Below, in pieces: positions 1 to 7,357 of a DNA stretch of 42,796 nucleotides (the stretch's first letter is position 1; each line of letters begins with the position of its first letter). Under the pieces are notes generated by a model. It did no database searches and was not told the origin of the DNA. It was given only the letters and a program-made list of their open reading frames with translations. Where the stretch lies: positions 1 through 42,796 of the forward strand of contig NZ_JABZFL010000036.1 of assembly GCF_014237455.1 (NCBI RefSeq), written 5' to 3'. This DNA comes from Desulfobacula sp. Its GTDB lineage: Bacteria > Desulfobacterota > Desulfobacteria > Desulfobacterales > Desulfobacteraceae. A program made the translations under genes and the position numbers.

Positions 1-34
1 ATGTTAGGCTTCAAAATCATAAAGAAAAAAGGAT

Positions 35-108
35 GACTCAAATGAGTCTCTGGAAATAATAACTTGACCCTTTTAGGGTCTCCATTATGCCACCCTTTTT
101 AGGGGTGG
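35..108. other. three short hairpins at left edge
   Basis: Three small inverted repeats follow one another: GACTC/GAGTC at 35-39/44-48, GACCC/GGGTC at 66-70/76-80 and CCACCC/GGGTGG at 90-95/103-108. None has a proper T-run behind it, so terminator activity for a gene left of the window is possible but unproven. No coding region is seen in 1-176. Confidence 0.35.
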
Positions 109-176
109 TTGTTAACTGGTGGTTCTGAGGTATGAAAGAAATGCGGCTGTAAAGGAATCTTCTAAAAAACCCTTTC

Positions 177-206
177 TTGACAGAAATCGGTTGCGTATCC
201 TATTAT
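177..206 (+). promoter_or_regulatory. sigma70-type promoter of the DisA-like gene
   Basis: A perfect -35 box TTGACA lies at 177-182 and a -10 box TATTAT at 201-206, with an 18-bp spacer; an overlapping TATAAT sits at 204-209. Transcription should begin near 213, which leaves a leader of about 80 nt before the ATG at 295. This argues against the upstream in-frame TTG at 217 as the start. Confidence 0.6.
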
Positions 207-238
207 AATTCCATATTTGAAAGTATCCAAAAAGTTCA

Positions 239-255
239 GCAACACATTTTTTTCG
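239..255 (+). repeat. 17-bp dispersed repeat, copy 1
   Basis: The string GCAACACATTTTTTTCG, followed by ATCTTG, lies in the leader of the DisA-like gene. An identical 17-mer occurs at 17883-17899, there followed by GTATCTTG. The function is unknown; part of the match is a T-run. Confidence 0.4.
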
Positions 256-294
256 ATCTTGATTAAGGTGAAAATTTTGAAATTGGAGAAATTT

Positions 295-1737
295 ATGGAT
301 GAATGTACTTTTATTCACAGGTGTATCGTTGAAACCATAGATGGGTTACAGGAGGGACTGACCCATTTTTCAGGGCCAAGCCGAACAGCTGTTATTTATT
401 CTATTAAGCCGGATGATTCCATACAAATTTATGATCCGCAAGGCCTTCTGACAGGTCATGAGCCAAAATTCAAAGAATTGTATATAGATACGGATGAGTG
501 GCGAAAAAAGACAGCCATTTCTTATGACAAAAAAAAATTCAGCAATTTGATTCCGGAAAAAAATTTGGGATTGGCCGGGCTGATCTCATATGGCGGGCGT
601 TCAAGCTCTGCTGTTTATCAAATGTGGTTTACAGAACACCATCCGGATATGTGCTCTATCGGTCCTACTGAACGGTGGCTGGAGCAGGCTGCCTGGAGGC
701 TCTCCCATGATATCGCCAATGAAGAAGATCTGTACACCGGTATTTCAGGAAGTTTTCTGAAGGAATACGCTACTCATGCTGTCCGGGATTATCTGGTCGA
801 TGAAATGAATGTTTTGATTGGGTGGGACACGCAGCTTCGGATTTACCCGGTTCTGGAAGCAGTCCTCAAAATATCAAGAACCCCTGAAGAAGGTGCCTGG
901 CCAAAAGGCAAATTGATTTTTGTTGAAAAGCGGTCATTACCAAAAATGGAGTTTATTGCAAAATTTTCTAAAGCAGAGCAACCAAAACTGGATAATATTA
1001 AGCACATCCGAAAGCTTCTCCAATCTGTTGAAAACTCGGATCGGAGGTTGGTGTCAGATGAAAAAACAATTATCGGCATTATCAAGGGGGATAACCCGGA
1101 TTTTTCTATCACTGCTGATTTCAAAGGACGGCATGGCTTTTTAAAGCTAAATGATAATGCTGTCTGCAGTTTTTCAGATGGCAGTTTCAAGTCAACCACT
1201 CGTAAAGCCAAACTTGTGCAGGTTGAAGAAGCCTTGCTTGAATCCAATATGGATCCGGAAGCTGCTTCCACTCTATTTAAAATTGTTACCAGTATTGTTC
1301 ATGGTGCGGCAAAGCAACGGCATGGCTGCTCTATTGTAATAGACCTGAATAAAAAACCCATTTTTATCTCTGGGCATTCTCTTGAGTATCCTCTTGATCT
1401 TGAAAATTATGAGTATTTGGAATTGATCAAATCTTTGTCAAAAGTGGATGGTGCCCTGCATCTTGGGGCTGATTTGAAACTTCATGGTTTTGCCTGCCTT
1501 CTGGCAGGTCATTATATTTCAGGTGAAGACCGGGCACGTGGTGCACGGTATAATTCAGCTCTCCGATTCACTGCAGAGCACGACAATATCATTGTCATTG
1601 TGGTTTCATCTGATGACTCTGTCTCCATCATGATGGATGGCGTAGCCCTGAACACCCGGAGTCAGTGGAAATCTTCATTTTTTTGCAATGCGCCTGTGCC
1701 ACTCGAAAAATGGTGGACAGCCTCAGGGTTATCCTAA
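295..1737 (+). CDS. DisA_N-type (diadenylate cyclase-like) protein with N-terminal sensor domain
   Basis: The 480-residue product ends in a DisA_N/DAC-like nucleotide-binding domain at about residues 320-480. The conserved DGA motif is present at D385-G386-A387. The second motif, usually containing RHR, reads GARYNSA at 416-422, so His and the second Arg are replaced by Tyr and Asn. The family makes c-di-AMP from two ATP; whether this variant is active cannot be told from sequence. Residues 1-200 (for example the AVYQMWFTEHHPD stretch) resemble the sensor region called DACNV that is fused to some such cyclases; this assignment is from memory. No membrane segment is evident, so it is probably cytoplasmic. 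The ATG at 295 is chosen because GGAG stands 6 nt upstream and the promoter maps just before; an in-frame TTG at 217 lacks a ribosome site. It appears monocistronic. Confidence 0.72.
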   Translation: MDECTFIHRCIVETIDGLQEGLTHFSGPSRTAVIYSIKPDDSIQIYDPQGLLTGHEPKFKELYIDTDEWRKKTAISYDKKKFSNLIPEKNLGLAGLISYGGRSSSAVYQMWFTEHHPDMCSIGPTERWLEQAAWRLSHDIANEEDLYTGISGSFLKEYATHAVRDYLVDEMNVLIGWDTQLRIYPVLEAVLKISRTPEEGAWPKGKLIFVEKRSLPKMEFIAKFSKAEQPKLDNIKHIRKLLQSVENSDRRLVSDEKTIIGIIKGDNPDFSITADFKGRHGFLKLNDNAVCSFSDGSFKSTTRKAKLVQVEEALLESNMDPEAASTLFKIVTSIVHGAAKQRHGCSIVIDLNKKPIFISGHSLEYPLDLENYEYLELIKSLSKVDGALHLGADLKLHGFACLLAGHYISGEDRARGARYNSALRFTAEHDNIIVIVVSSDDSVSIMMDGVALNTRSQWKSSFFCNAPVPLEKWWTASGLS

Positions 1738-1801
1738 TATCTAATTACCGCGACATATTGTAATAACGGCTCGGCCCTGGCTGTCGTCCATTTTTCGAGT
1801 G
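1700..1801. repeat. long imperfect inverted repeat at the 3' end of the DisA-like gene
   Basis: The arm at 1700-1728, inside the last codons of the gene, is nearly the reverse complement of 1775-1801. Fourteen bases from CACTCGAAAAATGG pair without a break, then ACAGCC and AGGG pair after small mismatches and a 2-nt bulge. The loop is 46 nt. There is no T-run, so a classic terminator is unlikely; an mRNA 3'-stabilising fold or a duplicated, inverted scrap of the gene end are both possible. Confidence 0.6.
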
Positions 1802-1837
1802 TCTTATTGCGTGAAAGATAATCTTCGGTGTTTCAAG

Positions 1838-1866
1838 TTGACCATAAAAATAATATCAGATAATAT
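1838..1866 (+). promoter_or_regulatory. predicted dinB promoter
   Basis: TTGACC at 1838-1843 and TAATAT at 1861-1866 are separated by exactly 17 bp. The expected start of transcription, about 7 nt past the -10 box, falls on the A of the dinB ATG, which would make the message leaderless. No LexA-type palindrome was recognised nearby. Confidence 0.45.
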
Positions 1867-1872
1867 AAAAAC

Positions 1873-3066
1873 ATGATCTTGCATATTGATATGGACGCAT
1901 TTTTTGCGGCTATTGAACAAAGAGACAACCCGACCCTGAAAAATAAACCTGTCATCATATCAGGCAAGTCAAAAAGAAGTGTGGTAGCAACGGCAAGTTA
2001 TGAAGCAAGATTATTTGGCATCCGGTCAGCCATGCCGGTATTCCAGGCAAAACAGAAGTGTGACCACCTGGTGATTGTTCCCGGAAACATGAAAAAATAC
2101 CGTGCCGAATCAAAAAAAATGATGGAAATCATTTCACATTTTTCCCCTCTGGTGGAACAGGTTTCCATTGATGAGGCGTATATTGATATCAAAGGCTGTG
2201 AAAGACTGTTCGGATCTCCAGAAAATATTGCCCGTTCAATAAAAAAATATATATATAATGAACTGTTTTTAACCTGCTCGGTCGGGATTGCGCCCATTAA
2301 ATTCCTCTCCAAGATTGCATCAGACATGAACAAACCCGATGGAATAACCATTATTAAAAGATCCCAGGTAAAAAACTTTATTTTTTCCCTGCCTATTCAG
2401 AAAGTATCGGGGATTGGAAAAAGTGCAATGAAAAAAATGGAAATCTTGCAGATCAAAACCCTGGGAGACATAAATAAATATACCCTCCCCATATTGACCC
2501 AAAAATTTGGCAAAATGGGTCAAAAGCTGATAGCGCTTTCAAATGGTATCGATCCGTCAAGGGTTGAAACCAATTATACAAGAAAATCCATTTCCAGTGA
2601 AACAACCCTGTCAAAAGATATCTTTGATTTTGAAACTATTAAACAGATGATACTGGACAGATCTCAAAGCGTTGGAAGGGAGCTAAGAAAAAAAAATTTT
2701 GTGTGTGAAAATGTGTTTATAAAGCTTAAGTTTTCTGATTTTTCACAAATTACCAGGAGCAAAAAGCTTGATACATCCATCTGCTCTTCCGCTGCTATTT
2801 TTAACGAAGCACTTGCCCTGTATAAAAAAGTTCAGTTAAAAAAGAGAATAAGATTGGTGGGTGTCGGTGTCACAGCACTCAAAGATAAAAACACCCCGGT
2901 CCAGATGCAGTTGATTCAAGACCAGTCCAGGCAGAAAAAGCAATGGGAATCGGTGGATTCGGCGGTAGATTCAATATCGGAAAAATTTGGCACCCATATC
3001 ATTAAAAAAGCATCACTAAGCGAACTAAATTATAGGAGAAATTCCGATGCAAAAAACTCAAATTAA
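1873..3066 (+). CDS. dinB: DNA polymerase IV (Y-family translesion polymerase)
   Basis: The 397-residue protein is a Y-family polymerase, which copies past damaged bases with low fidelity. The first metal-binding motif IDMDAFFAAIE holds D6 and D8, and the second, SIDEAYIDI, holds the catalytic pair D100-E101. A helix-hairpin-helix thumb (IQKVSGIGKSAMKKMEIL, about 180-196) and a C-terminal little-finger region follow, and the length is slightly above E. coli Pol IV. The beta-clamp motif expected near the C-terminus is not obvious. No Shine-Dalgarno sequence precedes the ATG. The last 20 nt overlap the acylphosphatase gene, so the two are probably co-transcribed. SOS control is common in the family, but no operator is visible here. 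Confidence 0.95.
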   Translation: MILHIDMDAFFAAIEQRDNPTLKNKPVIISGKSKRSVVATASYEARLFGIRSAMPVFQAKQKCDHLVIVPGNMKKYRAESKKMMEIISHFSPLVEQVSIDEAYIDIKGCERLFGSPENIARSIKKYIYNELFLTCSVGIAPIKFLSKIASDMNKPDGITIIKRSQVKNFIFSLPIQKVSGIGKSAMKKMEILQIKTLGDINKYTLPILTQKFGKMGQKLIALSNGIDPSRVETNYTRKSISSETTLSKDIFDFETIKQMILDRSQSVGRELRKKNFVCENVFIKLKFSDFSQITRSKKLDTSICSSAAIFNEALALYKKVQLKKRIRLVGVGVTALKDKNTPVQMQLIQDQSRQKKQWESVDSAVDSISEKFGTHIIKKASLSELNYRRNSDAKNSN

Positions 3067-3325
3067 AGTTATTATCAGCGGCAGAGTCCAGGGCGTCTTT
3101 TACCGGGCCCATACCAAAGATACGGCCGACAGGCTTGGAATCAAAGGATATGTTAAAAACCTGTCCGATGGCTCTGTAGAGGCTGTCTTCGAAGGAGAGC
3201 AACCAGTCATCACCCAGATGATGGAGTGGTGCCATAAAGGGCCTGCCGCAGCAAAAGTTGACCATGTCCTGGCTGAAAAGACAGAAGCATCATCGAATTT
3301 TGAAACATTTGAAATCAGATATTAG
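3047..3325 (+). CDS. acyP: acylphosphatase
   Basis: The 92-residue protein hydrolyses acyl phosphates such as acetyl phosphate or carbamoyl phosphate. The family signature GRVQGVFYR ends at the phosphate-binding R20, and the second signature GYVKNLSDGSVEAVFEG carries the catalytic N38. The length is typical. GGAG about 8 nt upstream of the ATG lies inside the end of dinB, with a 20-nt overlap between the genes. The stop codon abuts the stop of the convergent DUF166 gene with no gap. Pairing with dinB is probably incidental. It is a soluble cytoplasmic enzyme. Confidence 0.93.
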   Translation: MQKTQIKVIISGRVQGVFYRAHTKDTADRLGIKGYVKNLSDGSVEAVFEGEQPVITQMMEWCHKGPAAAKVDHVLAEKTEASSNFETFEIRY

Positions 3326-3967
3326 TTAATCAATCCTACTACCTGGATTTTTTTTCTTTAACCCGGCTTTCAAAACAGCGCTATGAACGTCTGCCGCGAG
3401 ATGAACCGGACTTTTTCCCCAAAGCGGGTCCCAGTTTGCAGGATCTGCTGAACAAAAAAACTGAACCTCAAGACCAAATCGTGTTAATGCCTTTTCAATG
3501 GGCATATTTTTTATTTTGTCTGCTGCATTCCATGTCGCACCGCAGGGCGCACCCTTTGAGACCTTGATATTTGTAATTATATCTTTTTGGGTTATCACTT
3601 CAATTTCAGGTGTACCAAAAGCCCTGCCATAATCCCCAAGCCCTGCCTGCCTGGAAAGAGCACAGCATATGGGAGGGCAGATGGCATCCCCGGTAATTAT
3701 CTTCTTTCCTGAAGCAACCACAGGGACACCTATTTTTTTACATAAAACACTTAAATCATCGGAAAGATCCCTGTGTTTTAAATAATCAAGTACAATATCT
3801 GCATCAATCTTATCAGGCAGATATTGTGATGTATCATCAAGCACAAGCGGCAATGATTCATCAATGTCGAATGTTTCAATAATAAATTGTTTTTCACCAA
3901 ATTTATTAATACCCTCTATTTTACTCTTTCCCGACCCATTCTGCTGGAAAACCATAATTTTCTGCAT
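3326..3967 (-). CDS. DUF166-family protein (DfsP-like)
   Basis: The 213-residue protein matches the DUF166 pattern known from methanogens and sulfate reducers. The diagnostic KGAPCGATW box includes C142, and a later FFCSADP box includes C172, corresponding to the family's APCGSTW and PCTAS motifs. A further cluster, ICPPICC, gives C97, C101 and C102. The cysteines suggest metal or Fe-S binding; the biochemical role is unknown to me. I recall the family name DfsP and that some members are selenoproteins; here all these positions are ordinary Cys codons and the frame ends at TAA. The gene follows the LUD gene with a 3-nt gap, so they form a two-gene operon. It converges tail to tail with acyP. 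Confidence 0.7.
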   Translation of the reverse strand: MQKIMVFQQNGSGKSKIEGINKFGEKQFIIETFDIDESLPLVLDDTSQYLPDKIDADIVLDYLKHRDLSDDLSVLCKKIGVPVVASGKKIITGDAICPPICCALSRQAGLGDYGRAFGTPEIEVITQKDIITNIKVSKGAPCGATWNAADKIKNMPIEKALTRFGLEVQFFCSADPANWDPLWGKSPVHLAADVHSAVLKAGLKKKNPGSRID

Positions 3968-3970
3968 ATT

Positions 3971-4624
3971 TTAAAATCCCAAATCTTCATTAACGAGAAT
4001 AATTTTAATCCTGTTTTTTATAAAACTTTTTTCTAGTATTGTCCAGTAATTGCAAATCCTGTCAGGGCTGCTGCAATCATGACAAATACCTGTTTTCCGG
4101 CAGGGTGTTTTTTTATCAAGATTCATGGTATTTACAGGGGCAGCATAATTTTTTATCCTGATCATGGCATCTTCCAGGTCGCCTGTAATTTTATTTCTGC
4201 CAATAATTAGTAATACGGTTTTAGGACCCCACATTATAGCTGCAACCCGGTTTCCCATCATATCAAGATTCACCAGGTGGCCTGCCTCTGTGAGGGCATT
4301 GGTACCGGTAATAAAAAGATCCACCATTAAGGACTGTCTTCTTTTGTCCATCATTTCTTCTTTTGAAAGGCTTTGATCAAATGTATTGAGGACATCAATA
4401 TCCGGGTTATCCTTGAGCTCATGAAAAAGGCCTGTGGCTACAAAGGACATTGAGCCGCCCCAGGAGACACTTTTAATGTCAAGCTTCGGTATAATATCAT
4501 TCATGGCAATTTCTTTTGCGGCTTTTGCGTCCTGGGCTATAAAAACTTCAAAATTATTATTCTCAAGATTTTCTTTTACAGATTCCAATTTGAGGTTCCA
4601 GTAATTATCAATAGGTTTCTTCAT
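3971..4624 (-). CDS. LUD-domain protein (lactate-utilisation LutC/YkgG type)
   Basis: The 217-residue protein is a LUD-domain (former DUF162) protein. The fold's typical segments are SVSWGGSMSF at about 52-61, the MDKRRQSLMVDLFITGTNALTEAG stretch split around residues 92-115, and GNRVAAIMWGP at 124-134. Four cysteines near the C-terminus (C175, C181, C184, C191) form a metal-site-like cluster found in many stand-alone anaerobe LUD proteins. LutC acts in lactate oxidation with LutA and LutB, but those partners are absent here, so a lactate role is not established. It is the first gene of the operon with the DUF166 gene and is divergent from acs. Confidence 0.82.
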   Translation of the reverse strand: MKKPIDNYWNLKLESVKENLENNNFEVFIAQDAKAAKEIAMNDIIPKLDIKSVSWGGSMSFVATGLFHELKDNPDIDVLNTFDQSLSKEEMMDKRRQSLMVDLFITGTNALTEAGHLVNLDMMGNRVAAIMWGPKTVLLIIGRNKITGDLEDAMIRIKNYAAPVNTMNLDKKTPCRKTGICHDCSSPDRICNYWTILEKSFIKNRIKIILVNEDLGF

Positions 4625-4835
4625 TTTTTATCCTTTTTTTTTATTTTAACAAATCAATAATCCAGGACACTATAAACGAAAGCTTTCTTTTCATGCAATA
4701 AAAATTTATTATTAACAATGTGCGAAATAATGGACCAATTACACAATCCACCGAAATTTGCGATTCCATGCTTGGGAAAACCTCAATTTTATTTATTTAT
4801 TTTAATGCAAAATATGGTTTTTACTTAAAAATTTC

Positions 4836-4856
4836 TTGTTTGAAGAGATCAAACAA
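4836..4856. promoter_or_regulatory. palindromic operator candidate
   Basis: TTGTTTGA and TCAAACAA form a perfect 8-bp inverted repeat around a 5-bp centre. The size and symmetry suit a dimeric transcription factor; the regulator is not known. Confidence 0.35.
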
Positions 4857-4914
4857 TGTTTAAGAGCCTTTATTCCCAAGGATTTTGGCAAGTTAGCATT
4901 TTTTTCTTACCAAG

Positions 4915-4928
4915 CAATACAGGTATTG
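4915..4928. promoter_or_regulatory. short palindrome
   Basis: CAATAC and GTATTG form a perfect 6-bp inverted repeat with a 2-bp centre. It could be half of a regulatory site in the acs control region, but it is short enough to occur by chance. Confidence 0.2.
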
Positions 4929-5211
4929 TAAATCTTAACAGAAATTTTCTTCTTTTTTATTTAAAAAAAGTGTTTTTTTTGTTGACTTCCGCCCTCGTTC
5001 TTAATAATTCATACACTACGACATAAATCGAATTCACTAAATGACTACGATTTTTCTTCTCACTTGGTACGTTACCTGTACTTGGCCTGAACTGGGAAAA
5101 GCAGACTGCTCTAAGTAAAAAGAAATTTAAGTTGCAAGATATATATTTTTATTAATACCATTATTTATTTGTTGTAAAAATATTTGCAAAAATTTGTAAA
5201 AAAGGGAGGTG

Positions 5212-5289
5212 GTGCCCCATTCATTATTTCTTTATAATTTTAACGACTTAGCAGGCAAACCAATATCAACCAAAGGAGATGATTCATGA
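5212..5289 (+). other. possible 25-codon leader reading frame before acs
   Basis: A GTG at 5212 opens a frame of 25 codons whose TGA overlaps the acs ATG as ATGA, an arrangement seen in translational coupling. The GGGAGGT at 5204-5210 is only one base from the GTG, which is too close for efficient initiation, so real translation is doubtful. The acs gene has its own good ribosome site. Confidence 0.15.
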
Positions 5290-7322
5290 GCAAAAAACAA
5301 GATGAAGTTGTCGAAACCACTGAGGCCCAGATAGCTGTTCACTGGAAAGAGGAAGACTATTATTATCCATCCACAAAATTTATTGCTCAGGCCAACCTCA
5401 CCGATGAAGGAATTTTTGACAGGTTCAGTCTGGATAATTTTCCGGATTATTATACAGAATTTGCTGAACTGCTGACATGGTACAAGTACTGGGACGAAGT
5501 ACTGGATAGCAGTGACGCCCCCTGCTACAAATGGTTTAAAGGCGGAAAACTTAATGCCAGCTACAATTGTATTGATCGCCATTTAAAAGACAATAAAAAT
5601 AAAACTGCCATCCATTTTGTTCCTGAACTGGAGGAAGAACGCGTTCAGCATATCACCTACCAGGAACTGTATGTAAGAGTGAATGAATTTGCAGCCTTGT
5701 TAAGGGATACGGCAAAACTTAAAAGAGGGGACCGGGTCACCATCCACATGCCCATGTCGGCGGAACTTCCCATTACCATGCTGGCCTGCGCAAGATTAGG
5801 TGTGATTCACTCGGTTGTTTTTGGTGGATTTTCAGCCAGTGCCAGTGCTGACAGAATCGTTGATTCCCAGTCCAGAGTTTTGATCGTTACGGATGCTTAT
5901 TACAGGGCAGGGAAGCTTCTTAATCATAAATTCAATGCTGATGAAGCAGTTAAAATTGCCGAAGACCAGGGACAGACAGTTGATACAGTACTGGTATGGC
6001 AGAGATATCCGGGTAAATATTCTTCTGAAACCCCCATGGTTGAAGGAAGAGATATTTTTGTAAATGAAAAATTAAAAGACTATTATGGTGCCAGGGTTGA
6101 ACCCGAACAAATGTTGAGTGAAGATCCTCTCTTTTTAATGTATACCAGCGGGACCACGGGCAAACCCAAAGGCTGCCAGCATGGTACCGGCGGATACCTT
6201 GCCTATGTGACGGCAATGTCAAAATACATTCAGGATATTCATCCTGAAGATGTTTACTGGTGCATGGCAGATATCGGATGGATCACAGGTCACTCCTTCA
6301 TTGTTTACGGCCCGCTTGCCCTGTGTGCCTCTTCTGTGATTTTTGAAGGGGTCCCAACCTATCCGGATGCGGGTCGATCCTGGAGAATTGCCCAGGAGCT
6401 TGATGTCAACATTTTCCATACCGCACCCACCGCCATCAGGGCTTTAAGGAAACTGGGTCCGGATGAACCCGCCAAATATAACTATCATTTCAAACACATG
6501 ACCACCGTTGGTGAACCCATCGAACCGGCTGTATGGAAATGGTATGAATCTGCAGTCGGCAAGGGAGAAGCTATTGTTGTTGACACCTATTGGCAGACAG
6601 AGAACGGCGGATTCCTCTGCAGTACCGTGCCGGCTCTCAAACCCATGAAACCGGGCAGTGCAGGTCCTGGTGTTCCCGGTATCCATCCGATTATCTTTGA
6701 TGATGAGGGCCATGAGGTTGCCGAGCCCGGTATTGCAGGTAATATCTGTATCCAGAATCCCTGGCCCGGCATGTTCCAGACCATCTGGGGTGACAGGGAC
6801 AGGTTTGTTGATACTTACTTTGCAATGTATAATACAAAACCAGACAGTAAAGACTGGAGAGACTGGCCATACCTGACCGGTGATGCAGCCACCATGTCCG
6901 AAGACGGCTATTACAGGGTCCTTGGAAGAATTGATGATGTCATCAATGTATCCGGTCACAGACTGGGCACCAAAGAAATTGAATCGGCATCCCTGGTTGT
7001 GGATGAAGTTGCAGAAGCCGCAGTTGTACCGGTTGCCCATGAAATTAAAGGCAAGGAACCTGATCTGTATATTGCGCTTAAGCCTGGCATCCCTGCAACG
7101 GATGAACTGGCGCAGAAAATTTCAGACGCCATATGTGAGCAGATCGGGAGAATTGCCAAACCCAGAAAAGTATGGCTGGTTCCGGATATGCCCAAAACAA
7201 GGTCAGGAAAGATTATGCGAAGGGTGCTGGGTGCTATCTCCAATAAAGGTGATGTGGGTAATGTCATGACACTTGCTAATCCGGAAGTTGTAGAAGAAAT
7301 CAAAAACATGGTTCAAAAATAA
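5286..7322 (+). CDS. acs: acetyl-CoA synthetase (AMP-forming)
   Basis: The 678-residue enzyme makes acetyl-CoA from acetate, ATP and CoA through acetyl-AMP. The N-terminal linker region (residues 1-120) is typical of the family. The P-loop-like YTSGTTGKPKG begins near S288, the TVGEPI box keeps the Val that lines the acetate pocket, and W436 in TYWQTENGG matches the Trp that limits acyl size. Residue 440 is Asn where TETGG is usual. GRIDDVINVSGHRLGT marks the hinge and A8 region, and PKTRSGKIMRR contains K642, the Lys that is acetylated for control in other species. AAGGAG lies before the ATG. It starts the acetate/propionate cassette, 35 nt ahead of prpE. A cytoplasmic enzyme for acetate assimilation or for activation before oxidation. 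Confidence 0.93.
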   Translation: MSKKQDEVVETTEAQIAVHWKEEDYYYPSTKFIAQANLTDEGIFDRFSLDNFPDYYTEFAELLTWYKYWDEVLDSSDAPCYKWFKGGKLNASYNCIDRHLKDNKNKTAIHFVPELEEERVQHITYQELYVRVNEFAALLRDTAKLKRGDRVTIHMPMSAELPITMLACARLGVIHSVVFGGFSASASADRIVDSQSRVLIVTDAYYRAGKLLNHKFNADEAVKIAEDQGQTVDTVLVWQRYPGKYSSETPMVEGRDIFVNEKLKDYYGARVEPEQMLSEDPLFLMYTSGTTGKPKGCQHGTGGYLAYVTAMSKYIQDIHPEDVYWCMADIGWITGHSFIVYGPLALCASSVIFEGVPTYPDAGRSWRIAQELDVNIFHTAPTAIRALRKLGPDEPAKYNYHFKHMTTVGEPIEPAVWKWYESAVGKGEAIVVDTYWQTENGGFLCSTVPALKPMKPGSAGPGVPGIHPIIFDDEGHEVAEPGIAGNICIQNPWPGMFQTIWGDRDRFVDTYFAMYNTKPDSKDWRDWPYLTGDAATMSEDGYYRVLGRIDDVINVSGHRLGTKEIESASLVVDEVAEAAVVPVAHEIKGKEPDLYIALKPGIPATDELAQKISDAICEQIGRIAKPRKVWLVPDMPKTRSGKIMRRVLGAISNKGDVGNVMTLANPEVVEEIKNMVQK

Positions 7323-7357
7323 TAAAATTATCCGCTGAAATTTTGGGAGGTTATTCT

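Larger units (their letters stand above)
4625..5285. other. 661-bp AT-rich control region between the LUD gene and acs
   Basis: No convincing protein gene is seen on either strand. The region must hold the divergent promoters of the LUD operon and acs. A TTGACT at 4982-4987 lacks a good -10 partner, and no -24/-12 sigma54 box with correct spacing was found. It contains two perfect palindromes (annotated separately) and long T and A runs. The acs end carries a strong GGGAGGT at 5204-5210 that precedes a possible 25-codon leader. Confidence 0.6.

Noticed and set aside
217-294. N-terminal extension of the DisA-like protein from TTG 217
   Set aside because: It has no ribosome site, lies next to the predicted start of transcription, and the ATG at 295 has a good one.
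4860-5110. sigma54 (-24/-12) promoter for acs
   Set aside because: GG and GC pairs exist (for example TTGGCAAGTTAGCA) but the spacing between them is wrong.
6444-7040. 198-codon minus-strand frame inside acs
   Set aside because: It is antisense to a strongly conserved part of acs and encodes no known domain; a shadow of the real gene.
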